The notes under the pieces were generated by a model that was not told where the DNA came from, ran no database searches, and was given only the letters and a program-made list of their open reading frames with translations. DNA of 64,000 nt, taken from contig NZ_RCDA01000003.1 of NCBI RefSeq assembly GCF_003664325.1, positions 62,001 through 126,000 of the forward strand, in the 5' to 3' direction. Shown here in pieces: positions 48,334 through 56,686 of this stretch. Source of the DNA: Alkalispirillum mobile. Its GTDB lineage: Bacteria; Pseudomonadota; Gammaproteobacteria; Nitrococcales; Halorhodospiraceae. Every line of letters starts with the position of its first letter. Position 1 is the stretch's first letter. Made by a program: the position numbers and the translations under genes.

Positions 48334-49764
48334 TTACATCGGCAGTGCCCCACCGCCACCACCACCCGGCAGGTTGTTGGCCAGGTAGTCACCGGTCTGG
48401 TTCATCTCGGCGACCATCTGATCCATGGCCGAGAACTCCCGGATCAGGCTCTCCTCTCGCCGCTCCATGCGGTTGTCCAACCGCTCCTGCTGCGGCTCCA
48501 GTGCCCCCATGCGGTCCTGCAGGGAGTCGGTGCGGTTGCCAATGACGCTGTCCGCGCCGGTGAACTCGTCCACGGCATCCTCCAGCCGGCGGGTCATGCC
48601 GTCCTCCTCGTCGGTGAACAGCCGCACCACATCCAGACGGTTTTCGTTCAGGGCCTGGCTCAGCTGCTGGTCATCCACCGACAGGGTGCCGTCGCGCTGG
48701 GTGGTCATGCCCAGGTCGGCCAGGGTCTGCACCGGACCTTCGGCGTTGGGGATGGGCTCGTTGATCAACTGGCGCATCCGCGACTGCACCGAGCGCAGGG
48801 TGGCATCGCCGTTGAGGGGACCGGCCTCGTCCTCTTCCGGGTCGTAGGCGTTCAACTCGGTCAGGGTGCCCTGCAGCGTGTTGTAGGCCTCGACGAACTC
48901 GCGCACCGCGCCCTCGGCGGCACCCTGCTCCTCGCTGACGTTCACCTGCGCCGTCTCGTCCTCCTCGTTGACGGTGAGGGAGACGCCGTCGATGGCGTCG
49001 TTGATCTCGTTGGTGGGGCGTTCGATCTCCAGGCCGTCCACCAGGACGCGGGCGTTCTGCGCCTCGGTCAGCTCGTCGGCAGCGCCTTGCCCGTCTTCGT
49101 CCAGATCCTCGCGGGAGAACGCCAGGTTGTTCAGCAGAGCCTCGTCGCCATCCTCCGCGTCCACCTCCAGGGCGGTCACCGAGTTCTCTTCCCCGGTCTC
49201 CCGACTGGTCAGCACCAGCCGCGGCCCCTCGCCATCATCCACCACGGAGGCGCGCACGTTCTGGCTCTCCTGATTGATGATCGCGCGCACGTCCTGCAGG
49301 GTGTCGGCCCCTTCCTCCAGCTCGAAGGTCTCGGTACTGCCGTCCTCGAAGGCGAGGGCGAAGCTGCCGGCACCCAGCGAGGTGCTGCCGGCGGAGAAGT
49401 CATCCACCCCGGCAAACGCATCCTCGGTGGTGGCCACGCGTTGGGCCTGGGCGATCTGTTCCACTTCCACGTTGTAGCTGCCGGGCGGCGCGTCGTCGTC
49501 CGCCGAGACGCTGACTGCCTGCTCGTTGTTGCTGGACGCCTCCACGCTGCGGAAATCCCCCTCGCTGGAGACGCTGCCCAGTGCCCCGCCGAACTCGGAC
49601 ACCGCCTGCTGCAGCTTACCCAGCCCGGAGATCTCCGATTCCAGCCGCTGCTCCTGGCGGTCGATGCGTTGCTGCGCGGGCTGGCGCTCCGCCTCGACCA
49701 ATTGCGTAACCATGTCCTGGATATCCATTCCGGAACCGACGCCCAGGGAACTGATGCTAGCCAT
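48334..49764 (-). CDS. fliD: Flagellar filament cap protein FliD
   Basis: A 476-residue hook-associated protein 2 that caps the flagellar filament and assists flagellin assembly. The N-terminus MASISSLGVGSGMDIQDMVTQLVEAERQPAQQRI is the FliD D0 domain. The middle contains the FliD core, with QAQRVATTEDAFAGVDDF, and the C-terminal coiled coil covers the last 60 residues (RMERREESLIREFSAMDQMVAEMN). It is very acidic. No fliC, fliS or other flagellar gene is next to it. A sigma-28 promoter lies 125 bp upstream of the ATG. An ATG three codons earlier was not used. Confidence 0.93.
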   Translation of the reverse strand: MASISSLGVGSGMDIQDMVTQLVEAERQPAQQRIDRQEQRLESEISGLGKLQQAVSEFGGALGSVSSEGDFRSVEASSNNEQAVSVSADDDAPPGSYNVEVEQIAQAQRVATTEDAFAGVDDFSAGSTSLGAGSFALAFEDGSTETFELEEGADTLQDVRAIINQESQNVRASVVDDGEGPRLVLTSRETGEENSVTALEVDAEDGDEALLNNLAFSREDLDEDGQGAADELTEAQNARVLVDGLEIERPTNEINDAIDGVSLTVNEEDETAQVNVSEEQGAAEGAVREFVEAYNTLQGTLTELNAYDPEEDEAGPLNGDATLRSVQSRMRQLINEPIPNAEGPVQTLADLGMTTQRDGTLSVDDQQLSQALNENRLDVVRLFTDEEDGMTRRLEDAVDEFTGADSVIGNRTDSLQDRMGALEPQQERLDNRMERREESLIREFSAMDQMVAEMNQTGDYLANNLPGGGGGGALPM

Positions 49765-50113
49765 AATGACCATCCACTGCGTTGTGACCCTCTCCCCGAC
49801 CGCGGGCTGGCGGGCGGGGGCCGCATGGTCCCATACAAGAATTGAACCACGCCAGGGTGTTGAGGAGTTGCCGACCTGCTATCCCGCCCTATCGGCGAAG
49901 TGCCCGTGACCTTTAACAATTTTTGGCCCCGGATACGCATCCGGTCGGTGGTCAACCCGTGCCGGCGCCGGGCAGTCCGCTACCGTCAGGGTCGGCAAGG
50001 GCTTGCCTGCTGCCCCAATCTGCCTAGCGTGCAGGGTAGGGCAAATCGGGTGCAGGTTCCGGCCCCCGATCCGGTACTATGCTAAAAACCATCACTATTA
50101 GACGGAGAGGGCC
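49765..50113. other. Divergent intergenic region fliD / diguanylate cyclase
   Basis: 349 bp without a gene. It holds the fliD sigma-28 promoter (49889-49915), the fliD leader, a short GGCAAG/CTTGCC stem at about 49994-50007, and the leader of the diguanylate cyclase with a GGAGAG ribosome site. No clear sigma-70 promoter was found for the cyclase. Confidence 0.7.
49889..49915 (-). promoter_or_regulatory. Sigma-28 (FliA) promoter of fliD
   Basis: On the minus strand TAAAGGTC (49915-49908), an 11-nt spacer and GCCGATAG (49896-49889). The known FliA consensus is TAAAGTTT, 11 nt, GCCGATAA, so the -10 is seven of eight and the -35 six of eight with the exact spacing. It should place fliD in the late flagellar class. 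Confidence 0.88.
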
Positions 50114-51373
50114 ATGCAGGGCGTACTGGACGAGCGGCTGTTGATGGCGGCATTGGAGCAGTCGTACAACGCGGTGGTGGTGACCGAACCGCAGCTGGAC
50201 GGGCCCGGGCCGAGAATCCGTTACGTCAACGCGGCGTTTGAGCAGATGACCGGCTACCGGCGCGAGGAGCTCATTGGCCAGACGCCCGCCATGCTCCAGG
50301 GCCCGGCCACCGACCCGGAGGAACTGCAGCGCCTGCGCCGGCAACTGGAGCAGGGCGAGTTCTTCGAGGGCAGCGCGGTCAACTACCGCAAGGATGGGCG
50401 GCCCTATCACGTGCAGTGGTCCATATCGCCGGTCCTGGACGACGACGGCGTCGTCACCGCCTGGTTGTCGATTCAGCGGGATGTGACCCGGGAGCGTCAG
50501 CTCGAGCAGGAGGCCCGCCTGCTCTCCACCGCGGTGGAGGCCTCCGCGGCCAGTATCCTGATCACCGACCCGGAAGGCAGGATCGTCTACGTCAACCGCG
50601 GCTTCGAGCAGATCACCGGCTATCGCCGTGATGAGGTCATCGGTCAGAGCCCCAGGCTGTTGAGCTTTGGCGAGCAGTCGCGCCGTTTCTACTCGGACCT
50701 GTGGTCCACCCTGGAGCGCGGCGAGACCTTCCGCGGTACCTTCGTTAACCGCGATCGGCACGGGCGGCGCTTTTACCTGCAGCAAAGCATCACCCCGGTG
50801 CTGGGCGATCACGGCGAGGTGATCCGATACGTGGGGACCGGGAAGGACATCACCGAGCGGGTGCGCATCGAGGACGAGCTCAAGCGCGCGGCGACCACCG
50901 ATGCCCTGACCGGTCTGGCCAACCGGTTGAGCTTCGAGCAGTTGCTGGAGCGCGAGTACGAACGTGCCCGCCGCTACGATTGTCCGCTGTCGCTGGTGAT
51001 GTTCGACCTCGACCTTTTCAAGGACATCAATGACCAGCACGGGCACGAGGCCGGGGATGCCGTGTTGCGCGCCCTGGCCGGACTGGTGCTGGCCAACGTG
51101 CGCACGGCCGATACGGTGGCCCGCTGGGGCGGCGAGGAGTTCATGATCCTGTTGCCGGAGACCGGCCTGCGATCGGCGGAGATCCTCGCCGAGAAGTTGC
51201 GCGAGCGGGTGGCCGCGCACCGGTTTGCCCACGGCGACCCGGTGACCGCCAGCTTCGGCGTCTCGGCATTGCGCGAGGATGATACCCGCAAGGACTTGTT
51301 GCGCCGGGTGGACGAGGCGCTCTACCGGGCCAAGCACCTGGGCCGCGACCGCGTGGCATGCCTGAACAGCTGA
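50114..51373 (+). CDS. PAS-PAS diguanylate cyclase (first PAS LOV-like)
   Basis: A 419-residue soluble enzyme that makes cyclic di-GMP. PAS1 (about 10-125) has the look of a LOV domain (RYVNAAFEQMTGY, then MLQGPATDPEELQRLR, NYRKDGRPY, ISPVLDDDG, QRDVT), but the photoactive cysteine position of G-x-N-C-R-F-L-Q is Pro58 (GQTPAMLQ). PAS2 (about 135-250) resembles NifL-type flavin or redox PAS domains. The GGDEF domain has the active motif GGEEF at 339-343 and the product-inhibition I-site RTAD five residues before it, so activity and feedback control are expected. The downstream gene overlaps it by 16 bp. Confidence 0.92.
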   Translation: MQGVLDERLLMAALEQSYNAVVVTEPQLDGPGPRIRYVNAAFEQMTGYRREELIGQTPAMLQGPATDPEELQRLRRQLEQGEFFEGSAVNYRKDGRPYHVQWSISPVLDDDGVVTAWLSIQRDVTRERQLEQEARLLSTAVEASAASILITDPEGRIVYVNRGFEQITGYRRDEVIGQSPRLLSFGEQSRRFYSDLWSTLERGETFRGTFVNRDRHGRRFYLQQSITPVLGDHGEVIRYVGTGKDITERVRIEDELKRAATTDALTGLANRLSFEQLLEREYERARRYDCPLSLVMFDLDLFKDINDQHGHEAGDAVLRALAGLVLANVRTADTVARWGGEEFMILLPETGLRSAEILAEKLRERVAAHRFAHGDPVTASFGVSALREDDTRKDLLRRVDEALYRAKHLGRDRVACLNS

Positions 51374-52356
51374 CGCTGGCACCACCGCGGTTCGAGCCCC
51401 CTTTCTGGTTGGCCAGCGGCCATGCCCAGACCCTCTGGCCAGCGCTGGTCCGGCGACCGCCCGCCGTGGCCCGTCAGTGCGAACGGCTCGCGCTGCCCGA
51501 TGGCGATGAGCTCAACCTGGTCTGGGGCCCGGGGCCGCGAACCGGCCCCTTGGTGCTGATCCTGCACGGGCTGGCGGGCAGTGCCACGGCCTCTTACGTG
51601 CAGGGGCTGATGGCAGCACTGGCGCAGGCGGCGATGGGATCGGTGGTGATGGAGTTTCGAGGCGCCGGGGTGCGCCCCAACCGCTTGCCCCGCTTCTTCC
51701 ATGCCGGCGAGACCGAGGACGTCCAGTGCGCGGTCCAGCATGTACGCGCGCGCCACCCCGACCGGCCACTGGCCCTGGTGGGCTTCTCCATGGGCGGCAT
51801 CGTGGGACTGAACTGGCTGGGCAGGCTGGGTGTCCGGGCGGCGGTTGAGCAGGCGGTCATCGTCTCGGCGCCGTTGCAGCTGGCGGAGTGCTCCCGCCGG
51901 CTGGACCGCGGGTTCTCGCGCCTCTACCAGTGGGCCATGGTGCGCGATCTCAAGGCCATGTTGGCGCGCAAGCGCGAGGCCGGCTGCCCACCGCCCCAGG
52001 CCGAGGCCGCCTTCCGCGCCCGCAGCCTGTGGGAGTTCGACGACCGGCTGACCGCGCCGCTGCACGGTTTTGACGGCGCTGCCGATTACTATCAGCGGTG
52101 CGCCCCGGAGCAGCGCCTGGGGTGCATCCGCGTGCCCACCCTGATGATCAACGCTGCCGACGACCCCTTCTGCCCGGCCGATACCCTGCCCCCGCCCGGT
52201 GCGTTGACCCCCTGGGTGCAGCTGGCCATGAGCCCCGGCGGCGGCCACCTGGGTTTCGTGGCGGGCTGGCCCTGGCGACCCCGCTACTGGCTGGAGCCCA
52301 CCCTGGTGGCATGGCTGGCAGCCCGCCTCAACCGTCCTCGCGCAGCGGCAGGTTGA
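51358..52356 (+). CDS. yheT: YheT-family alpha/beta hydrolase
   Basis: A 332-residue YheT/ABHD1-ABHD3-like hydrolase. The family start FEPPFWLASGHAQTLWPAL is clear. The oxyanion region is LILHGLAGS, the nucleophile elbow is GFSMGG (Ser), the acid is in INAADDPFCP and the histidine is in GGGHLGF. Substrate unknown, probably a lipid ester. The ATG lies within the last codons of the cyclase gene, so translation is probably coupled. Its 3' end overlaps the convergent DUF6352 gene by 29 bp. Confidence 0.92.
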   Translation: MPEQLTLAPPRFEPPFWLASGHAQTLWPALVRRPPAVARQCERLALPDGDELNLVWGPGPRTGPLVLILHGLAGSATASYVQGLMAALAQAAMGSVVMEFRGAGVRPNRLPRFFHAGETEDVQCAVQHVRARHPDRPLALVGFSMGGIVGLNWLGRLGVRAAVEQAVIVSAPLQLAECSRRLDRGFSRLYQWAMVRDLKAMLARKREAGCPPPQAEAAFRARSLWEFDDRLTAPLHGFDGAADYYQRCAPEQRLGCIRVPTLMINAADDPFCPADTLPPPGALTPWVQLAMSPGGGHLGFVAGWPWRPRYWLEPTLVAWLAARLNRPRAAAG

Positions 52357-53359
52357 TCAGCAGGTTCTGCGGTTTCATCCGCAGGAAGCCCTGGCGATCC
52401 ATGGCCAGTCCAAGGTGGACCGGGTAGCCCTCTGCGTCGGGACGCAGCCGTTGCTCACCGGTCAGCTCCAGGGTAAAGAGTGCCAGGATCTGGCGTTGTT
52501 CGTCACGCTTCAGCTCCGCCCCCTGGTACAGCCGGTTCAGCAGGTCGGTGCTGTTGACGTCCAGGCCGATGTGCCAGCGCCAGCGCTCGTCCTCGATGGC
52601 TTTCACCGGCGCCAGTCGGCCGGTCAGTCCGGTGAAGTGGTGCAGCCAGTCCTGCAGCAGCCCGGCCAGGGCGATCAGCCCGGGGCTGTCGAAGCTGATG
52701 TCCAGCGCCAGATCATGGGCCTCGCTGGCAGTGAGATAGCGTGGCGCGGTCTCCGAGTTGAGCACGTCCAGGGTGGGGCGGCCGTCGGAGGCCAGGCCCT
52801 GGGCCTCCCGCAATAGCGACTGGATGATGTCGGTGCCCCCCGGGGTGCCGCGCCGGCCCTCCAGGTATTCGTGGTCGGCCAGCACCACCCCGCCCTCCAG
52901 GGCCACCTTTTGCTCCCGGAAGAAGAGCTCCGCGGCGCGGGCGCGGAAAGCGTCCGGGTTCGGGCCCAGCAGCCCGCGGAGGATGAGTTGGGTGAGCCAA
53001 TCCATCAGCACCGGCGGGACCGGCCCGCCGCTCTGGCCGCGGGCAATGCGCAGGTAGGCCTGCTCCAGGGTTTCGGCCTGTTCCAGCAGGTCGCGGAACC
53101 GGCGGTAGACCTGGTAGTTGGTCTCCGCCTCGGGATCGCCCAGGGTCTTCAGGACCTCGTCGTTCAGCGGCAGCAGTGGGTCGTCCAGCAGTCGGCGGTA
53201 CAGTCGCCGTTCCGCCTCCCCGGCCTCCTCGGGGGGGCGGAGTTCGGGCCGTTGCAGCAGGTGGCGGTAAAGGTCGGCGGTGGGTTGCAGGCCCGCCGGG
53301 GTCGCGGTCAGCGTCCGGTAACCGCAGCTGGGCCAGAGGTCTTGCGGCGCAGTGGTCAT
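52328..53359 (-). CDS. DUF6352 family protein
   Basis: A 343-residue soluble, mostly helical protein. It begins MTTAPQDLWPSCGYRTLT and matches a family annotated as DUF6352; function unknown. It contains conserved charged blocks LLPLNDEVLKTLGDP, LEGGVVLADHEYLEGRRG and FTLELTGEQRLRPDAEGYPVH. No catalytic motif could be recognised. It starts 29 bp after the DUF6164 gene and is probably co-transcribed with it. Confidence 0.7.
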   Translation of the reverse strand: MTTAPQDLWPSCGYRTLTATPAGLQPTADLYRHLLQRPELRPPEEAGEAERRLYRRLLDDPLLPLNDEVLKTLGDPEAETNYQVYRRFRDLLEQAETLEQAYLRIARGQSGGPVPPVLMDWLTQLILRGLLGPNPDAFRARAAELFFREQKVALEGGVVLADHEYLEGRRGTPGGTDIIQSLLREAQGLASDGRPTLDVLNSETAPRYLTASEAHDLALDISFDSPGLIALAGLLQDWLHHFTGLTGRLAPVKAIEDERWRWHIGLDVNSTDLLNRLYQGAELKRDEQRQILALFTLELTGEQRLRPDAEGYPVHLGLAMDRQGFLRMKPQNLLINLPLREDG

Positions 53360-53388
53360 GGCAGCCCTTGTCTGGTTGCGGGGCCGGT

Positions 53389-53757
53389 TCAGCCGGCGCC
53401 CATGGAGAAGAAGGGGCGGATCGAGAAGTACAGGATGATCGCCACGAGCGCGACGTAGGCGGTGACCTTGAGCGGATTGCGCAGGAACAGGCTGGTCACC
53501 GTCTCGGCGGTGCCGTCGCGTTTCTGCTGCTCGTAGGCCTCGCGCACCCGGCGCTGGCGTTCGCGCTGGTAGTCGTCCAGCAGCCGGCGGGCCGCGGGGT
53601 GCTGGCCCTCGTCACGCAGCCATATGCCACCGGCACTCAACCCCCAGCGGTTCGGGGGTGTCTCGTAGTAGTCAATGCCCTCGCGGGTCAGCAGTTCGCG
53701 CACCTCGTCGGCCTCGTCGGCGGGGACGTTGCGCAGGTTCATCAGTCGTTTGGCCAT
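53389..53757 (-). CDS. DUF6164 family membrane protein
   Basis: A 122-residue protein. A soluble N-terminal part (LMNLRNVPADEADEVRELLTREGIDYYETPP, a fold reminiscent of DUF2007-like domains) is followed by a basic coiled segment and one C-terminal transmembrane helix (about 97-117). It matches DUF6164, function unknown. Upstream of DUF6352 in the same direction. Confidence 0.75.
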   Translation of the reverse strand: MAKRLMNLRNVPADEADEVRELLTREGIDYYETPPNRWGLSAGGIWLRDEGQHPAARRLLDDYQRERQRRVREAYEQQKRDGTAETVTSLFLRNPLKVTAYVALVAIILYFSIRPFFSMGAG

Positions 53758-53865
53758 GGGGCCATTCTAAACCAAGCGGTGGCGGTGGTGCTGTTCAGCC
53801 TGCGTTCAGCCGGCGTGCGGCATGCTCTCCCCTGTCTGGTCCAACAAGAACAGCAGAGGTCTGCC

Positions 53866-54381
53866 ATGAACAAGCCGATTCTCACCGCACTGGCAACCGC
53901 CGGCCTGCTGGCCGCCGGCCTGGCGCAGGCCGCGGGCAGCCAGTATGCCTACGGCGAGGTGCTCAGTGTTACGCCGCAGTACCGCACCGTGGAGGTGTCC
54001 AATCCGCGCCAGGAGTGCTGGGATCAGCCGGTGCAGCGTACCACCCAGGGGCAGCGCAACACCGCGGCGGTGATCGCCGGTGGCGTGGCCGGCGGAGTGG
54101 TGGGCAGCCGGTTCGGCGGGGGCCGCGGGCGGGATGCCGCCATCGCTGCCGGTACCCTGGCCGGGGCCGGTATCGCCGACGGGCTGAGCGGCACCGAATC
54201 CCGGACCTACACCGTAAACGAGCGCCAGTGCCGTACTGTCCACGATACCCGGACGGAGGAGCGCCGCGACGGCTACCGGGTGCGCTACCTCTACGATGGG
54301 CAGGAATACTCCACGCGGACCAACTCCCACCCGGGGGATCGCATCCGGCTGCGGGTTTCGGTGACCCCGGACCACTATTGA
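53866..54381 (+). CDS. Glycine-zipper 2TM domain outer-membrane protein
   Basis: A 171-residue exported protein. The signal peptide is residues 1-22 (LAAGLAQA). A beta-rich part with Cys51 precedes the glycine zipper AVIAGGVAGGVVGSRFGGGRGRDAAIAAGTLAGAGIADG (residues about 66-105), then a C-terminal beta domain with a second Cys. This is the SlyB/Rick-17kDa-like group of envelope proteins without a lipobox. Such proteins are often part of the envelope-stress regulons; here no regulator box is visible. An AGAGG ribosome site decides the start. Confidence 0.85.
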   Translation: MNKPILTALATAGLLAAGLAQAAGSQYAYGEVLSVTPQYRTVEVSNPRQECWDQPVQRTTQGQRNTAAVIAGGVAGGVVGSRFGGGRGRDAAIAAGTLAGAGIADGLSGTESRTYTVNERQCRTVHDTRTEERRDGYRVRYLYDGQEYSTRTNSHPGDRIRLRVSVTPDHY

Positions 54382-54431
54382 TCCGGTCACCGGTGTGGGG
54401 CGCGATGGCCGCGCTGGTGTAAATTAGCGGG

Positions 54432-54665
54432 ATGAACCGCCGAAACTGTATCCGGCTGCTCTGCGCCGCCCCGCTGGTGCTCATCGCGCCCCCGGCCCTC
54501 GCGGAACTGAGCGAACGCGAGGCCGTGGCCCGCGTGCGTGAACACACCGATGGCCGCGTCCTGGGCGTGGAACGTCGCGGCAGCCACTACCGGGTCAGGG
54601 TGCTGGTCGCGCCCGGCCAGGTGCGGGTCTACCGGGTGGATGCCCGCTCCGGGGAGGTGCGCTGA
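54432..54665 (+). CDS. Exported PepSY-domain small protein
   Basis: A 77-residue protein with an N-terminal signal peptide (about 1-24, RLLCAAPLVLIAPPALA) and one PepSY-like domain (LSEREAVARVREHTDGRVLGVERRGSHYRVRVLVAPGQVRVYRVDARSGEV). PepSY modules are thought to inhibit or bind peptidases or to act in sensing in the periplasm. Its stop codon overlaps the response-regulator start by one base (TGATG), so it belongs to the same operon as the two-component system. Confidence 0.85.
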   Translation: MNRRNCIRLLCAAPLVLIAPPALAELSEREAVARVREHTDGRVLGVERRGSHYRVRVLVAPGQVRVYRVDARSGEVR

Positions 54666-55345
54666 TGCGCCTGCTGGTGGTGGAGGACGAGGCCGCCCTG
54701 CGCGACCAGCTCCAGACCGCCCTGGGCGGTGTCGGTTACGTGGTGGATGTGGCCGCGGACGGCCCCGAAGGGCTGCACATGGCCCGTGACTACCCGCTCG
54801 ACCTGGCCATCGTGGACCTCGGGCTGCCCGGGCTCTCCGGGCTGGAGCTGATCCGCGCCCTGCGTGACGAGGGCAGCAACCTCCCGGTGCTGGTTCTCAC
54901 CGCCCGTGGCCATTGGCAGGACCGGGTCACCGGGCTGGAGGCCGGTGCCGATGATTACCTGGTCAAGCCCTTCGAAATGCCGGAACTCCTGGCCCGGGTG
55001 CAGGCGCTGCTGCGGCGCGCCGGCGGCTGGGCCGCCCCGGTGTTGCGCTGTCCGCCGCTGGCGGTGGACAGCCGCAGCCAGACCGCCTGGCGGGGCGATG
55101 ACCGGGTGGAGCTGACCGGAAGCGAGTTCCGGCTCCTGCACTACATGATGCTGCACCAGGGCGAGGTCTTGTCCAAGGCGGTGCTGGAGGACCACCTCTA
55201 CCCGGACGCCGCGGAGCACGACAGCAACGTCATGGAGGTCTTCATCCGCCGTCTGCGCCGTAAGCTCGACCCGGACGGTCGGCTCCAACCCATCGAGACC
55301 CTGCGCGGTCGCGGCTACCGCTTCCGCCTGCCCCGGGGCGGCTGA
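54665..55345 (+). CDS. OmpR/PhoP-family response regulator
   Basis: A 226-residue DNA-binding response regulator. The receiver domain has acidic residues Glu7 and Asp8, phosphoacceptor Asp51 (IVDLGLPG), Thr in LTARG and Lys in VKPF. A winged-helix domain follows from about residue 125 (LTGSEFRLLHYMMLHQGE, VMEVFIRRLRRKL). The sequence resembles PhoP/QseB. It is between the PepSY gene and the kinase gene, with 1-base TGATG overlaps on both sides. Confidence 0.94.
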   Translation: MRLLVVEDEAALRDQLQTALGGVGYVVDVAADGPEGLHMARDYPLDLAIVDLGLPGLSGLELIRALRDEGSNLPVLVLTARGHWQDRVTGLEAGADDYLVKPFEMPELLARVQALLRRAGGWAAPVLRCPPLAVDSRSQTAWRGDDRVELTGSEFRLLHYMMLHQGEVLSKAVLEDHLYPDAAEHDSNVMEVFIRRLRRKLDPDGRLQPIETLRGRGYRFRLPRGG

Positions 55346-56676
55346 TGACCGTCCAGCGCCTCTCCCTGCTGCACCGGGTGCTCTGGGTGGCGGGGCTCTC
55401 CCTGTTGCTGTTGCTCGGCACTACCGGCCTGGTGGTGGACCACGCCTACCGTGAGGGCGCGGAGCAGGCCCGCAGCGAGCGTCTGCAGGGGCAGGTGTTC
55501 GGTCTGCTCGCCGCTGCGGAACTGCGCGACCAGGCCCTGACCCTGCCCGGCGACCTGCCCGATGCCCGCCTGCGCAGTGCCGGTTCCGGGCTCTACGCCC
55601 AGGCGGTGGACGAGCAGGGTGAGGTGCGCTGGCGTTCTCCTTCGCTGCTGGACAGCGCCTTGCCGACCCCGCCGCTGCTGGCGCCGGGGGAGACCCGGGA
55701 GAGCACGGTGCCGGGGCCCGACGGCACGCCCCTGCACGGCTACGCCTACGGCATCGCCTGGGAGGAGGCGGACGGCGAGTCCGGCCGTTTTACCCTGCAG
55801 GTGCTGGAGGCGCAGACCGTGCTCGGCGACGAACTGAGCCGCTTCCGCCAAGCCCTCTGGGGCTGGCTGGCGCTGGCGGCGGTCGGCGTGCTGCTGACCC
55901 AGTTGCTGCTGCTCCGCTGGACGCTGCAACCGCTGCGCCGGATGACCCGGGAGTTGCAGGCGGTGGAGGCCGGCGAGGCCCGCCGTCTGGGCGAGGCGCA
56001 CCCGCCGGAGCTGGCGGCGTTGACCGGCCGGCTGAATCAACTGCTGGCGGCCCAGCAGCGCCGTATCGACCAGCACCAGACCGTGCTGGCCGACTTGGCC
56101 CACAGCCTCAAGACCCCGCTGGCGGTGCTGCGCAGCCAGCTGCCGGGCGCCGGTGATGACACCGCCGCCGAGCAGCTTCGGCGCATGGACCAGGCCATCG
56201 ACTACCACCTGCGCCGGGCCGGACACGGGCCGGCGCCCCTGGGTGCGCGAGTAGCGGTGCGGCCGGTGCTGCAGCGGTTGGTGGCCGCGCTGGCCCGGCT
56301 CAATGACCGGGTGGGCGTCGATCTGGACTGTCCCGGTTCACTGCACTTCCCCGGGGGCGAGGCGGAGCTGATGGAACTGGCCGGCAACCTGCTGGACAAC
56401 GCCCTGCGACACGCCCGCAGCCAGGTCCGGGTGAGTGCCGGGGGCCGGGACGGCGGGGGGCTGTGGCTGGAGGTGGAGGATGACGGGCCCGGCGTCCCGG
56501 AGCGGGCGGTAGCGCACGTCCTGGCGCGCGGCGGTCGGGCCGATGAGCGGCACCCGGGGCAGGGCATTGGCCTGGCGGTGGTGCGGGAACTGGCCCTGGC
56601 CCGGGGAGGCGACGTGGCGGTACAGGCGTCCGACCGCCTGGGCGGGGCCCGCTTCCGTGTCACCCTGAGGTACTGA
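55345..56676 (+). CDS. PhoQ/QseC-like sensor histidine kinase
   Basis: A 443-residue membrane sensor. Transmembrane helices at about 13-32 and 172-192 flank a periplasmic sensing domain of about 140 residues. A HAMP-like linker leads to the phosphoacceptor box LADLAHSLKTPLAVL with His253, and an ATPase domain with NLLDNALRHA, EDDGPGV and GQGIGLAVV. Partner is the response regulator encoded just upstream. The physiological signal is unknown; PhoQ and related sensors read divalent cations, peptides or acidity. Confidence 0.93.
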   Translation: MTVQRLSLLHRVLWVAGLSLLLLLGTTGLVVDHAYREGAEQARSERLQGQVFGLLAAAELRDQALTLPGDLPDARLRSAGSGLYAQAVDEQGEVRWRSPSLLDSALPTPPLLAPGETRESTVPGPDGTPLHGYAYGIAWEEADGESGRFTLQVLEAQTVLGDELSRFRQALWGWLALAAVGVLLTQLLLLRWTLQPLRRMTRELQAVEAGEARRLGEAHPPELAALTGRLNQLLAAQQRRIDQHQTVLADLAHSLKTPLAVLRSQLPGAGDDTAAEQLRRMDQAIDYHLRRAGHGPAPLGARVAVRPVLQRLVAALARLNDRVGVDLDCPGSLHFPGGEAELMELAGNLLDNALRHARSQVRVSAGGRDGGGLWLEVEDDGPGVPERAVAHVLARGGRADERHPGQGIGLAVVRELALARGGDVAVQASDRLGGARFRVTLRY

Positions 56677-56686
56677 GCGGGACGGG

